The translations under genes and the position numbers were made by a program. A stretch of 64,000 nt of DNA from Vulcanisaeta distributa JCM 11217 (GTDB lineage Archaea; Thermoproteota; Thermoprotei; Thermoproteales; Thermocladiaceae): the NCBI RefSeq assembly GCF_001316005.1, contig NZ_BBBJ01000010.1, positions 1 to 64,000 on the forward strand, written 5' to 3'. The notes under the pieces were generated by a model. The model was not told the origin of the DNA, made no database searches, and worked only from the letters and a program-made list of their open reading frames with translations. This document shows positions 42,109-52,489 of the stretch, piece by piece; position 1 is the first letter of the stretch; each line of letters begins with the position of its first letter.

Positions 42109-43891
42109 TGGACATGGTGAGCAAGCTCATTATGGGCCCAGGAATAAGGTGGTTGGTTGTGATGGTTCTGGCGTTCTCGGTATTATCGGTCTTGTTGGTT
42201 GCGTTCATCGCCTTTAGCCAACAGCCTAGGGCTGGCTTGAGGCCATTCATGGTGATTAATAGGACTGATTATCAGGTGGATTACTACGGATTATCCGTTG
42301 GTGAACCGACGATAGTGATTAGGGGGTGTGTATGATGGTTCGCCTGTACCAATAACCGTTAGTCTCTTCGCCATCACGCCCGGCAAGCTATACGTCGTTG
42401 GCTATTACTACGGTAATGGCGCCGTGTCAATAAACCTCACGGGTAGCCTAATCACTCACGTGGCCAATAGGTGGCTTAGCAGGTATGGTGAGGCCCTATG
42501 GCCGTCATTAATAGCCTTCATAACGTATACCTCAGGCAATAAGTCGTGGACTGTAATCACGGCAATCCCTACGACCCATCTTGGGTAGTCACGAGGAAGC
42601 CCGTATCAATTGCGGTCGCGACTAAGCTCGATAAGGTCAAGCCGGCAATACTTAAACCGGTTACGTCACGTACGAGCAGTGACGCCATAAATAACGCATC
42701 TAAGGTGGAGCCCGCGGTGATTACTGGCAGTGGTAGGGGGGGGAGCTACTTCGGTTATTTATACGTTGGTAATTGCTTGGGAAACGGCGAAATCAATAAT
42801 GTGGCTAATCAAATACCCACTGACACAGCTGCAGCGTACTGGGTGCCTAAGCAGTGCAACGAGCTTGAGGGACCAATACCGCTGATGTTCGTTGGCTGGG
42901 GCCAGAACGCGATACGAAGCAGCATATCCGCCATTGATCTTGATTTCGCTGGCACTGCGCAAAAGGGTTCTGGGCTTTACGGCATTATCGACTTATCGTA
43001 CCCCCCCGATACATCATCCCTAACGTCGCAATTATTGCTCGTAGGCCCAACAATAACATTTAACAATAACTACTATTTAGAAGGCGAATATGCATCCTTT
43101 GTTGGTGGTTATGTAAACAATGAGGGAGGGGGGGTTGGAGTTGTTGTCGTTGAGCATGGTTCATCAACGAGCTCAACACTGTCGGGGGGGACGGACTTGA
43201 CATACACAACCCCCCCAGGCCAGGGCTTCGTCTATCTAGGACTCTACGGCAATATTTCCTATGTATCCTTTGAGGAGTACGTGCATGGCCGGCCGTTAAA
43301 CGACTGGGCCAATGGAACGCTACCACTATCAATCTCCCCAAGTGAGATCTCCGGTAACGTGCTTTTCGTATATCCAGGCCTTGACACTGGTAATGGACCT
43401 ATCACGGGGGGGATGTTCACGGCAGTACTGTATGACTATAAAATAACTGGTCAATTACCAATAAGCCTATTGGACGGATACTCATACCCAGTAAACCACC
43501 AATGCAGTAATGCACCGCCGGCGACGCAAACCGGTTCGAATCAGATATCCTACATCTTAAGCACCGTGACTAATACCTACTCGCCTAGCCCCATTGGGTG
43601 GGGGGGCTTCCTGACGGGTTCCCTAGTAACTGGAACATTCCCTACTGATTTACCTTGGCGGTTACAAATGACTGGCGGTCCAGCAATTTTAGGTGTTTTC
43701 ATACTCACCAACTTATACTACAATCAATTCGCGCTGCAAGCCACCGTAGTCATCAATTATTACGTCTCCCCACCAATTCGTTCTACGTCACGTTCCTAGG
43801 CACGCAGCAAGCCTCCAATGCCCAGGGCTTCCACTTAATGGGCATGATAATAAACAAGACCAATTACTACTTAGGCATTCAGAGTTGCTAA
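42108..43891 (+). CDS. Large surface protein coupled to the paralogue gene, frameshifted
   Basis: About 590 residues. An N-terminal anchor (WLVVMVLAFSVLSVLLVAFI) is followed by beta-rich extracellular regions with many Gly, Ser, Tyr and Asn (FGYLYVGNCLGNGEINNVAN, GLYGIIDLSYPPDTSSLTSQ, YVSFEEYVHGRPLNDWANGT). It ends with QGFHLMGMIINKTNYYLGIQ and a final Cys. Breaks lie near 42330, 42580 and 43775. It starts 1 base inside the preceding gene's stop (TGATG). No homologous family is recognised. An S-layer-associated or binding role is inferred from composition and anchor only. Several G7 runs inside (GRGGSYF, STLSGGTDL, GWGGFL) add Gly residues of doubtful reality. Confidence 0.68.
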
Positions 43892-44278
43892 GGCTAATCA
43901 CTGGCAGGGTTAGTCGCCAAGACCTGTGAAGTACTCGGAAAAATGCTTAATGAGGCGATGAGTGAGGGCAAAGGCAATTAGGACTCAAACCATTAAAAAG
44001 ATTTCAATAGAATATTGAAAGAGCAGGAGATTACAGAAGGGCCTCCTTTAAGCGACTACACGGTTATGTTCGTGCAGTAATTAATTTCTTATGATGAAGC
44101 AACTAATAATTCTTAGATTGCAAATACGTGAGCCATGTAATTGCTCAGTCTCGCCCTCACGTTCAAAATCGGTGCTAGTTGCATGTGGTGTTGATTAGGG
44201 AATTTCTTAATTTAGCAGGTATACCTTTTAAATCATGGTTCCTTAATTGTTACTGATTGGCATTGATGATTATGATGT
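43892..44278. other. Intergenic region, no gene seen
   Basis: About 390 bases with only short frames. It holds A/T-rich stretches and, near its end, a TATA-like ccttttaaatc (about 44225-44235) that could serve the structured RNA candidate just downstream. No repeats or RNA genes are recognised in the rest. Confidence 0.4.
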
Positions 44279-44375
44279 GCGGGGGGGTGGGGGGGGTTAA
44301 ACCCGATGACGTGTGGTGGACCGCCTGAGTGATGATGATACGCCGGCACCGATGGGGGGGACCAGCCCACCCCGC
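44279..44375 (+). ncRNA. Candidate box C/D-like small RNA with closing stem
   Basis: A GC-rich island in AT-rich DNA. The ends pair perfectly (gcggggtggg with cccaccccgc, reading each G7 as four). Inside are cgatgac (C-like, 44303-44309), ctga (D', 44325-44328), an exact gtgatga (C', 44329-44335) and ccga (D-like, 44349-44352), with intervening stretches of about 14 bases that could be guides. D' and C' touch, which is unusual. The assignment is by motif only; another structured RNA or chance is possible. Confidence 0.35.
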
Positions 44376-44425
44376 TGTTTATGCTTTATACCTAAAACTT
44401 AATTAAGTTTCTCCTAAAGGGAAAA

Positions 44426-45002
44426 TCACCGACACGGCAAATATGGCGCATTCCTTAGGTACCAATTCCTAAGCTCCTCATGCTCAGGCAGCCAATAATG
44501 CTTGATGAGGGTTCTGTTCTCGCTTGGTGGTGCCCTATCCCGCAGGATATTCTCGATTAACTTCGGAACACCCTGCCAATTATCCAGGTCGTGAAGAACT
44601 TACGCGGTTCATAAAGCTTGAACTCACGGTTAAGAATTTGCTTAGCTGCGTCTTTAATCTCCTAAACTCCTCAAAATCTCAATTAGAAACAACGTACCTA
44701 CCACTAACAGAACAAACACACTAACCAAATAACGCTTAAGGTATGAAAGGAGTGAATCTCTAAACTCGGGATTGGCTTTAACCCTGGCGATAACCTTAAT
44801 GATATCGCTCACCATTGTCAGCTCAATTTCAGGAACCTCCTCAGCGAACCTACGCTTACTAGAGCGAATAATCGAAATAAAAATTAAGAGTCACGCCCAA
44901 ATCCCTGGCTTTAACACGCTTCTGCTCCATCACGCAATTAATGACCCTAACCCTAACATTACTAAGAATCCTCTTAAGGTCATAAAGCCCACAAGTAACC
45001 AT
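44426..45002 (-). CDS. Hypothetical protein with central membrane helix, frameshifted
   Basis: Joined from several minus-strand frames. It starts with MVTCGLYDLKRILSNVRVRV, then (A)EEVPEIELTMVSDIIKVIAR, a hydrophobic stretch (YLVSVFVLLVVGTLFLIEIL), an amphipathic helix (KDAAKQILNREFKLYEPR) and the C-terminal WLPEHEELRNWYLRNAPYLP. The continuity after repair, near 44870, 44680 and 44600, suggests a real gene of about 190 residues, not noise, but it may also be decaying. No family is recognised. It lies between the candidate small RNA and the tRNA gene. Confidence 0.45.
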
Positions 45003-45092
45003 ACCGTACAAGCTAATGCAGAATCCTATTCAAGTACTCTGTAACACGAAAACAACGAACTGTAATGTGGTAAGGAAGTCTGAACGCTATTT

Positions 45093-45173
45093 TGGTGCGG
45101 CCGCCGGGATTTGAACCCGGGTTCTGCGGCTCGGGGGGGGCCGCCATCCTAGACCAGTCTAGACCACGGCCGC
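45093..45173 (-). tRNA. tRNA, anticodon obscured by a C-run (possibly Gly-CCC), CCA encoded
   Basis: The acceptor arms GCGGCCG/CGGCCGC pair perfectly, followed by A and an encoded CCA. The T arm CCGGG-TTCAAAT-CCCGG and D arm (GTCT…AGGAT with GG in the loop) are canonical. The anticodon stem GCGGC/GCCGC closes a loop that reads C7-GA, two bases too long and lacking U33. The C8 run at this place is clearly unreliable. A loop CUCCCxA would give tRNA-Gly(CCC), which fits G1-C72/C2-G71, but this is a guess. Confidence 0.88.
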
Positions 45174-45257
45174 TGTGGGATTTACTTGTTTTGGAAATTT
45201 AAGTTTTCTCGGTTTTACCCCATGGCTATCGATTTGGGAATCAATAATAGCTGTTAA

Positions 45258-46796
45258 TTACCCTATTGCATGCCTTATTTGCGCCATCTCAACCATGTAC
45301 CTGGCCGTATCCTCCTCCTTACCTTCAATCAATGAGTTAATGAGTAATTGAGCCAATAATTCATGCTTTTTACCTTCATAATCCCTAGGCCCTGTCTTTA
45401 TGCCCATGTCCTCGAGCGCCTTAATGTCTCTCCTCACGGCATTAATTACCTCATTATCAACTCCAAAGACATCGCTAAACCTGGCCATTAAGTCAACGCA
45501 CTCATGGCATATGTAATTAGCGGCTCTGTTTAGGTCGTGCACCAGGTTTACGTAGGTCTCCCTCAGCGTTGCGTACTCCCCCTCACTAAGCTCATTAATG
45601 ACTGATGCGCCGAGTATCTCGGGTGGTATGCCCAATGAGTATAGCGCGGCCACGAAGGTTATGGCGCGGGGGGGCAGCACGATACCCCTGAAGCCCCTAC
45701 TATAGCCGAATAGGCCTATGTGTAGTTTCCTGGCCCTCCTCCTGGGCACGTAGTTTGAAACCCTATTTATGACGCTTGCCAAGCCCTCGATCTCCCTTTG
45801 GTAATTGACTACGTACTTATTGATTATGGTAATGAGAGTATCATGGTCAGGGATGGCGCAGTCATTGCTTGGCGCCCTATTGTTTAGCTTCGAAATGGCG
45901 TTAATAACCTCACCCTCTGGGTAATCATACCTAAACGCTGACTGCACAGTGAACGTGTGCACGCATGGGTACTCCCTAATGACGTTGTCCACATTATACG
46001 GCGTTAGGTGACCCCTAAATGGTGTGGGTCCAACACCAATTATTGGGTAAATCCCAAGCCCAAGCTCCTTACCCAAGTACAACGCCTTGCTAAGGGCTAT
46101 CTTAGCCATGAGGACTGCGGGTACTAAGCCGTAGTTCATTGCTGGGTCTGACCTGGCTATGAAGATCCTGAGGTAACTCGGCCTAACCGCTTTCCAATAA
46201 CCAATGATTATCTTATCAATACTAAGCATTGAGTTCAAGTCCTCTATGAGCGGTATCACGTCTATTGTACTCGGCTTAACGCTGCCCAGGACGTCCATGA
46301 CCTTGACGCTGGGAAGTAACTCAATGAAGGCCTTGCCGGAGACTACCTTCTCATAGTACCTATACGTAAATATGAGCTCCTCAGCCCTCGAGGTCAATGG
46401 AAGTATTACTTGGAATACCCCATTAATGTCGTCAGTGCCGTAGAATTCCCTAGCCACGTCATAGGCCGTGGGTATTAACTCAAGAGCCTGCGAGAATAAC
46501 TTCCTCTCGGCCGTCTCAGCCCAAGGATTAGGTAGTCTGAGTGTTAGGTATACGTCTCTACCAATAACGCGCTCCCTGAAGAAGTCCGGGTATCTACTGA
46601 GTAGTTTTCTGACCACGTAGATGTCCACGTCTTTACCCTCGAAGTCCCACATGACCTCATGACAGCCATATAGGCTGTAGGCCAGGTAGGCTTCGTGAAC
46701 CTCATCATCGCCCTGGATTATGCTATCCCTAGCCCAGCCAGGCACCCTGGCGTTGTCTGGGTGTTGCGTGCACATGCTCCTTGGAATGCGGTTCAT
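45258..46796 (-). CDS. ppcA: Phosphoenolpyruvate carboxylase, archaeal type
   Basis: Fixes bicarbonate onto PEP to give oxaloacetate, feeding the citrate-synthase and aspartate routes. It is 512 residues and intact, the normal length of the short archaeal PEPC family, about half of bacterial PEPC. The start MNRIPRSMCTQHPDNARVPG is the family hallmark. The C-terminal half has RRARKLHIGLFGYSRGFRGI and GIPPEILGASVINELSEGE. Only one G7 (LPPRAITF region) is seen. The ATG at 46796 is preceded by a TATA-like ttatataaa on the minus strand about 30-40 bases upstream. It stands alone in its direction, next to the tRNA gene. Confidence 0.95.
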   Translation of the reverse strand: MNRIPRSMCTQHPDNARVPGWARDSIIQGDDEVHEAYLAYSLYGCHEVMWDFEGKDVDIYVVRKLLSRYPDFFRERVIGRDVYLTLRLPNPWAETAERKLFSQALELIPTAYDVAREFYGTDDINGVFQVILPLTSRAEELIFTYRYYEKVVSGKAFIELLPSVKVMDVLGSVKPSTIDVIPLIEDLNSMLSIDKIIIGYWKAVRPSYLRIFIARSDPAMNYGLVPAVLMAKIALSKALYLGKELGLGIYPIIGVGPTPFRGHLTPYNVDNVIREYPCVHTFTVQSAFRYDYPEGEVINAISKLNNRAPSNDCAIPDHDTLITIINKYVVNYQREIEGLASVINRVSNYVPRRRARKLHIGLFGYSRGFRGIVLPPRAITFVAALYSLGIPPEILGASVINELSEGEYATLRETYVNLVHDLNRAANYICHECVDLMARFSDVFGVDNEVINAVRRDIKALEDMGIKTGPRDYEGKKHELLAQLLINSLIEGKEEDTARYMVEMAQIRHAIG

Positions 46797-46879
46797 GGCT
46801 AAGTGGTTAATGGAGTGCTGCTTAATAAGCTATACTTATTTTATATAAATTCGTCGATTGAGTATATAGAATTAGCCAA

Positions 46880-47878
46880 TTAATGAATACGGGATACTGG
46901 GTAACTACCCAATAACTTCACGTAAACAGCAACCCTACCCAACTCATTAAACGCTCCCGAGCACTCCTCATTGGACAATTGGCACTCCGCTTCAAGCAGG
47001 AAGTCGTAACCCCAGGGACTACCCCCTATTAGGCCTTGAGTAGATCATTGACAGGTTAATACCGAGTTCGGCAAAGGGCTTCAATGCGTTGTATAGGGAG
47101 CCCGGCCTATTGGGTACTGAGAATATCGCCAGCGTCCTATCCCCCCCAGACCTATTCATGTGCCTAGTTATTATCAGGAACCTGGTATAGTTTGGGTTAT
47201 CCTCAATGCCGCAAACCAGTGGTTTAAGCCCGTAGAGCTCAGCCCCCCCAATCCTAGACGCAATCGCTGCCCTATGCCTATGTCCCTTAACTAGCCTTAG
47301 TGCCTCTGACGTTGATTGTGTGTAACTTATTGAGGCATTAAGCCTGGAAATGAAGTTAAGTGCCTCATTAATCGCGTGTGGGTGTGAGTAAACCTCCTTG
47401 ATCTCTCCCAATTCAACGCCATCATTAACCACTAAGCATAGGGTCACCCTGTAATCAATTGCGTAATTTACGTAGACCCCCCCCACCTAAGCAGTGCCTC
47501 CATGGACTCCCCCCCAACAACCCCCCCGCCTGGTTATTCTCAATGGTATAACACCGAAGCCATAATCACCCTGATAAACACCCCCCCTAACCACATCACT
47601 TATGGACCTAAGTGGCGTGAGCATAGCCCCCCCACCGCCAAATAACTGAATCGCAACCTCATGGGAATAACTGCCCTCAGGCCCTAGGTAGGCAACCCTA
47701 TCATTATTAATCAGCAACTCATTCACGAACTTAAGGAGTAATGGTTCACGTATTGATTGCACAAGCTCAGTAATCCTCACATTACCTCCATGCTTAATCA
47801 ACAAATACCTCAACCTGTCCAGGTCCTCCTCAACCCTAATTATTGCGTCAATTAGTTCTGAAATTCCTGGTTAACCAC
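46880..47878 (-). CDS. pheA: Prephenate dehydratase with N-terminal helical domain and ACT domain, frameshifted
   Basis: Turns prephenate into phenylpyruvate. An N-terminal helical stretch (ISELIDAIIRVEEDLDRLRY) may be a chorismate-mutase-like remnant. The dehydratase domain has VAYLGPEGSYSHEVAIQLFG, IPIENNQAGVVGESMEALL and NPNYTRFLIITRHM with the catalytic Thr in TRF. The ACT domain, for Phe feedback, has LAIFSVPNRPGSLYNALKPF and YSRPNRGSPWGYDFLLEAE. Breaks are at about 47868 (start region), 47545, 47490 and 47020. The GTG at 47878 lies about 25 bases after a TATA-like atatttataaagtat, so it is a leaderless start, valid only with a one-base repair. Repaired length is about 330 residues. Confidence 0.88.
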
Positions 47879-47950
47879 GCAGTTGCCTATTGGCTATACT
47901 TTATAAATATTACCATGGCGTAAACTACTTATTATATTTTCAACCGGCAA

Positions 47951-50211
47951 TTACCTATAAAGTGCGTCTTCGCCGGCGAGCTTAACCATGAGCATATTCC
48001 TAACCCTACCACTCAACGCCCTGAGCAATTCCCTATTGCCAATTATTGATTGAAGCGAGTATATGCCGGCTGCGCCAAGGAGTTGGGCAATCTCCCTCTT
48101 AATACCCGTTAGGAACCTCATTAGCCTGAGCCTAAAGTCCTCAATACCCTCATAACCATGCAAAGCCCTCTCCACAAAACCACTTATGATAACCGCGTCC
48201 GCACCAAGGGCCACTAACTTAACAATATCGCCACTACTCCTAACACTGGGCATGTGTATTATCAAATCCACGTAATCCCTGACACCCCTCCTCCTAAGCT
48301 CCAAATCAAGCCTTACCAGGCTCACCTCTGGATGGTCATCATCAATGTCGATTATTACACCACTAAATCGACCATCACTGCTCACTAGCTTATTCACGGC
48401 ATTACCAACCTCACTGGCACTGGTGACCCTCAGGTACGTAGGTACGCCAACGCTAAACCCAGCCTGCCCCCCCACGTGATTCACCACAAGTGCGCCCAAG
48501 CCATCAACATACCTATCCCACATAACCCTCATTAAGTGCTTATTATCTACCACGTCCATACCCTCAAGGTCTATCATCACCGAATTAGCCCTTACCACGA
48601 ATTTAGCGGCTTTAATGAGTTCATCATCCAAGTCCTTGGTGGCCTAATTATCACCGGCATGGAGAGCCACAGCTTACCACCGGCGAGTATTGTTGAGACG
48701 TCTATGTCCTCCCTATATGGGTCTATGGCTGGTTTCGTGACCTGAGCACCGTCAAACCTAAGCCAGTCAATTAATCTCTTTGGAGGCTCAACCTCAGGAG
48801 GTCCATTACTACCCATACTAACTATTACCACGTCACCGCTCCTCACAAGCTGCGTTGCATATATTGAGTAGTCGGGGGGGGTCCAGACATCGCCCTGGCT
48901 CGTAATATCCCCCCCATCCCCCCCAGTATCGCAATCCACCTCTTTAATGCCCAACACCCTAGCCGTGATCTCATCAATGCAGCGACCCCGTAATAAATCC
49001 CTCCTACCCACAAGCCCTTTAACGTCATTAATGCCCAAGTGATCCAGGATTAACCTTAATTCCTCCATGAACGCCACCAGGAAGTTCCTTGAGGACTTTA
49101 GGGCGAAGTCGTGGTCGACAATCACAGACCCGTCTGCAATCTTACTTGTTATTCCCGCCGGGCAATTACCCCTATGGCATGTCCTAGCCATGACGCACCC
49201 CATGGATATCAGTAGGGCTGTTCCAAGGGCAACCGCGTCTGCCCCGAGGGCTATGAGCTTAGCAGCGTCATCCGACGTGGAGACCCTCCCAGAGACTATT
49301 AATGTGACCCTGTCCCTCAAATCCTCCTCCCTAAGCATCCTATCGGCAGAGGCCACAGCTAACTCAATGGGTATGCCCACGTTATCCCTAACAATCAATG
49401 GCGTGGCTCCCGTACCAGCTCCATGGCCATCGATTATCACTCCATCAGCGCCCATTCTGGCTATGCCCGTGACAATGTACGGCGTGTAATTCGTGGCGGC
49501 GATCTTTACAAACACAGGCTTGCCCGTCGCCTCCTTGAGTGCGTCAATCCTCTGCTTCAAGTCCTCTATGGAGTATATATCATGGTGTGGCGCAGGCGAT
49601 AGCGCGTCAACGCCTACCGGTATTCTCCTGACCTGGGATATGACCTGGGTAACCTTGGAACCAGGTAGGTGACCGCCAATACCAGGTTTCGCACCCTGCC
49701 CAATCTTAATCACAATGCCCATGCCCGCCATCAACGTGTTTATGTCAACGCCAAACCTAGCCGAGGCCCATTGAACGAATATCCTCCTGTGCCTAGCAAC
49801 CTCAGGGTGAAGCCCACCCTCCCCCAGTGCCGCTAATAAGCATTAACTCGTCCGCGAGCTCCGCCTCTACGATATTTGGGACTCCGGCGAGGGATCCGAA
49901 GGACATGTCGGCCAGGTATATGGGCGCGGACACCTCGATACCCCCCCTATGAATGATGTGAGGCTAGCCTTACCTCTCTCATTACCCGTCAGCTTGATTT
50001 CGTCAATCCCAAAATCAACATTATCAAGGATCCTAAACCTCCTAACGCCCCCCCTCCTAAATATCCTAATTGGCCTACCGTGCATCGCCATCTCCCTAAT
50101 CTCCTCAATAACGCCACTATACCAGAAATCGCTTGTTGGTCCCTTGTTCGTTAACCTAATGAAGTCTCTAATTACCTGCCTAGGCTTATATTTATTATAT
50201 AATTCATTCAA
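47951..50211 (-). CDS. Glutamate synthase: FMN domain followed by central-domain-like region, frameshifted
   Basis: Makes glutamate from 2-oxoglutarate with ammonia from the partner subunit. The first 430 residues are the FMN/[3Fe-4S] synthase domain: [79 protein letters not shown] and [16 protein letters not shown] with three Cys. After it come about 300 residues with [18 protein letters not shown] (bacterial central domain: VTNPPIDPxRE) and a TIM-like part ending [17 protein letters not shown] (bacterial MGISTLxSYxGAQ). So the central domain lies behind the FMN domain, not ahead. Breaks at about 49950, 49790 and 48640. The upstream gene supplies the amidotransferase. Confidence 0.88.
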
Positions 50212-50279
50212 TGATTAATAAATAACCTATTTATAAATATTACCATCCTATCTAAATAATATATCAAAATAATAAAGCA

Positions 50280-52282
50280 TTACTCAGCGGTTATAATTGT
50301 GTATTTAGAGCTTAGTAAATAATCAATTATTGACTCATTTAAGTTAAAGTCATGGGCAAATTTACGTAATATGGGCTCCAATTCCTTAACCTCGTCTTTG
50401 TTCAAGTCTCTATACTCAATACTATTCCTCCTGACATGTTCCGAACGCATCAACACACTAAGTAACCTATTAACTTCATCCTGTCCTAATTCCTCATCCC
50501 TTGACGCATCGAGGAATTCCCTGAGCTCAAAGTAGGGTATTGTTAAGCCTACCTTATTCTCAGGTACCCTGCCCCCCCTGATATATATCCTACCGCCCAC
50601 CATGCCACTACCCACGTGCTTACCTACCAACTGGGCATTACACTTATTCAATGCGTCAATACCGAGAACCATGACTACACCGCCTGCCATGTACTCACCG
50701 AGGTAATCATCGACCCTACCACCAATTATTAAGTAGGGCCTCCTATCACGGTACTCACGCATTTGAATACCAACCCTATTACCTGCGTTACCCCCCCTCA
50801 CGAAGACCTCACCACCCTGCAATGCCTGGGCGAGTATGTCCCTGGCATCGCCGTGTATTATCACTCTACCGCCGTGCATCGTGTCAGCGACATCATCCTG
50901 AGCATTGCCGTAAACCACGAACTCAACGCCATTATTGAGATTGGCTAATGAATTACCTGGAATACCATATATCTCAACCCTGACATCCCTTATGCCATGC
51001 CTCGGTAAGTTCACGCCTATGAATCTATGGCCCCCCCTAACGTTTATGACCCTGATGATCCTTTCACCGCTCAATGCTCTCCTCAATATTTCCTCATTTA
51101 GCTCCCTATAACTAAGGCCCTCAGCATTTATGGCGTCTCTACCAACATAGGTTGGGAATGACCTCTGTGGGAAGAAGGTATCAACTTCCTCCTTAGCCCT
51201 ACCCCCCCATGAAATAATGCCACGCCTTAATGAGGCTATGAAGTACCCACCGGGTTCGAGAGTCCAAACCCTGGCACTCGGTGACACGGTCCTAATGGCT
51301 GCCTCCTCGCTGGCCACGTAGTAATAATGATCATCCATGCCTATGACGAGGGGGGGTCTCAGCTTAAACCTATCGACCATCGCCACGAGGTAAAGGTCGT
51401 CATTATGGTATATGCCCATGAGTATTGCGAAGGGGGGGCCATCCAGCATGGCCCACCTAAATTGCTTAATTAGCGATAGCGCGTTACTGTCAACTGCGTA
51501 CTTAGGTGATGAACCAATTAGTACCTTTATGGCATCCTCAATGTCAAGTCCATGCACATTAATTAGATAATGCATTAGGTATGCGGCCACCTCACTATCC
51601 GTGCCCACGAATGAATTAAGGCCGTATTTATGGGATAGGGCATTCACGTGGTTACCGTAACTACTTAACTCACCATTATGAACCACGGCAATGTCCCCCC
51701 CACAGAAAATGGGTGTGACCAATACGGTAAATAGCCAGGTGAGTTAGTTGGGAATCTCGTGTGGGCGATCCATAGATCAGCCGTGTATCTCTCTATTCCG
51801 TAAACGGACGCTATCTCGCTTGGGTAACCAACACCCTTAAACACGTCAATATGCTCACCCCCCCAGTAATAAACCCTGCCAGCCCTATCCTCCCACAGTA
51901 AGTCGTTAATGGAATTAACAATACCTGCAAAATTAGGGCTAGGCTCAGCACTATTGAAGACCTTAACCTCCAAATCCACTATTGGCCCCCCCAGCTTATT
52001 CCTAACCCTCACATCCACCGAGTCAATACCGCTATCCCTCATCACAGACTTAATCGTGTCCACGGCATTATTCATCAACTCCTCCTTAACGAAAACACCC
52101 ATCCTAAGGCCCATGGATTCCCGATTGAGCAGTGCAAAGCCCGAACCCAACCCTGCACCTCTGAACTTAATGGCCTCCATAGCCCTAGCCACAAGATCGC
52201 CATTAACCCTATCAGAACCCTCACCACGCTTAATAACGCCAAATATTCCGCAATCCATTGGGTACTTAACGATAAATACCAT
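50280..52282 (-). CDS. Glutamate synthase: glutamine amidotransferase plus GXGXG domain, frameshifted
   Basis: Class II amidotransferase giving ammonia to the FMN subunit. The nucleophile Cys is in MDCGIFGVIKRGEG near the N-terminus, probably exposed by processing since the ATG at 52282 lies ten codons upstream (MVFIVKYPMDC). Other motifs are FRGAGLGSGFALLN, WIAHTRFPTNSPG, HNGELSSYG and GTDSEVAAYLMH. From residue about 420 a GXGXG right-handed beta-helix follows (VVYGNAQDDVADTMHGGRVI, GGNAGNRVGIQMREY, VGSGMVGGRIYIRGG). The break is near 51700. There is a 68-base gap to the FMN gene with a TATA-like element, so both are made together or in parallel. Repaired length about 660 residues. Confidence 0.9.
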
Positions 52283-52489
52283 ATGTATTGGCAATAAATA
52301 AGCACATGTAAAGAGTATTTAAGTTTTATATTTCCTAGGGAATTTGTAAATAAGTTATTTTTATTCCCTGAATATTTATATATTAAATAATGATGAAAAT
52401 AACCAGGAATGCATATGATTATTTTCAAAAATTTAACTATAATACTTAATTAAATATTTATTAATAATATTAACTATTACATTAATGAA

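Noticed and set aside
43530-43560. A tRNA T-loop-like sequence (ggttcgaatc)
   Set aside because: No acceptor or anticodon arms can be found around it, and it lies in the surface-protein coding region.
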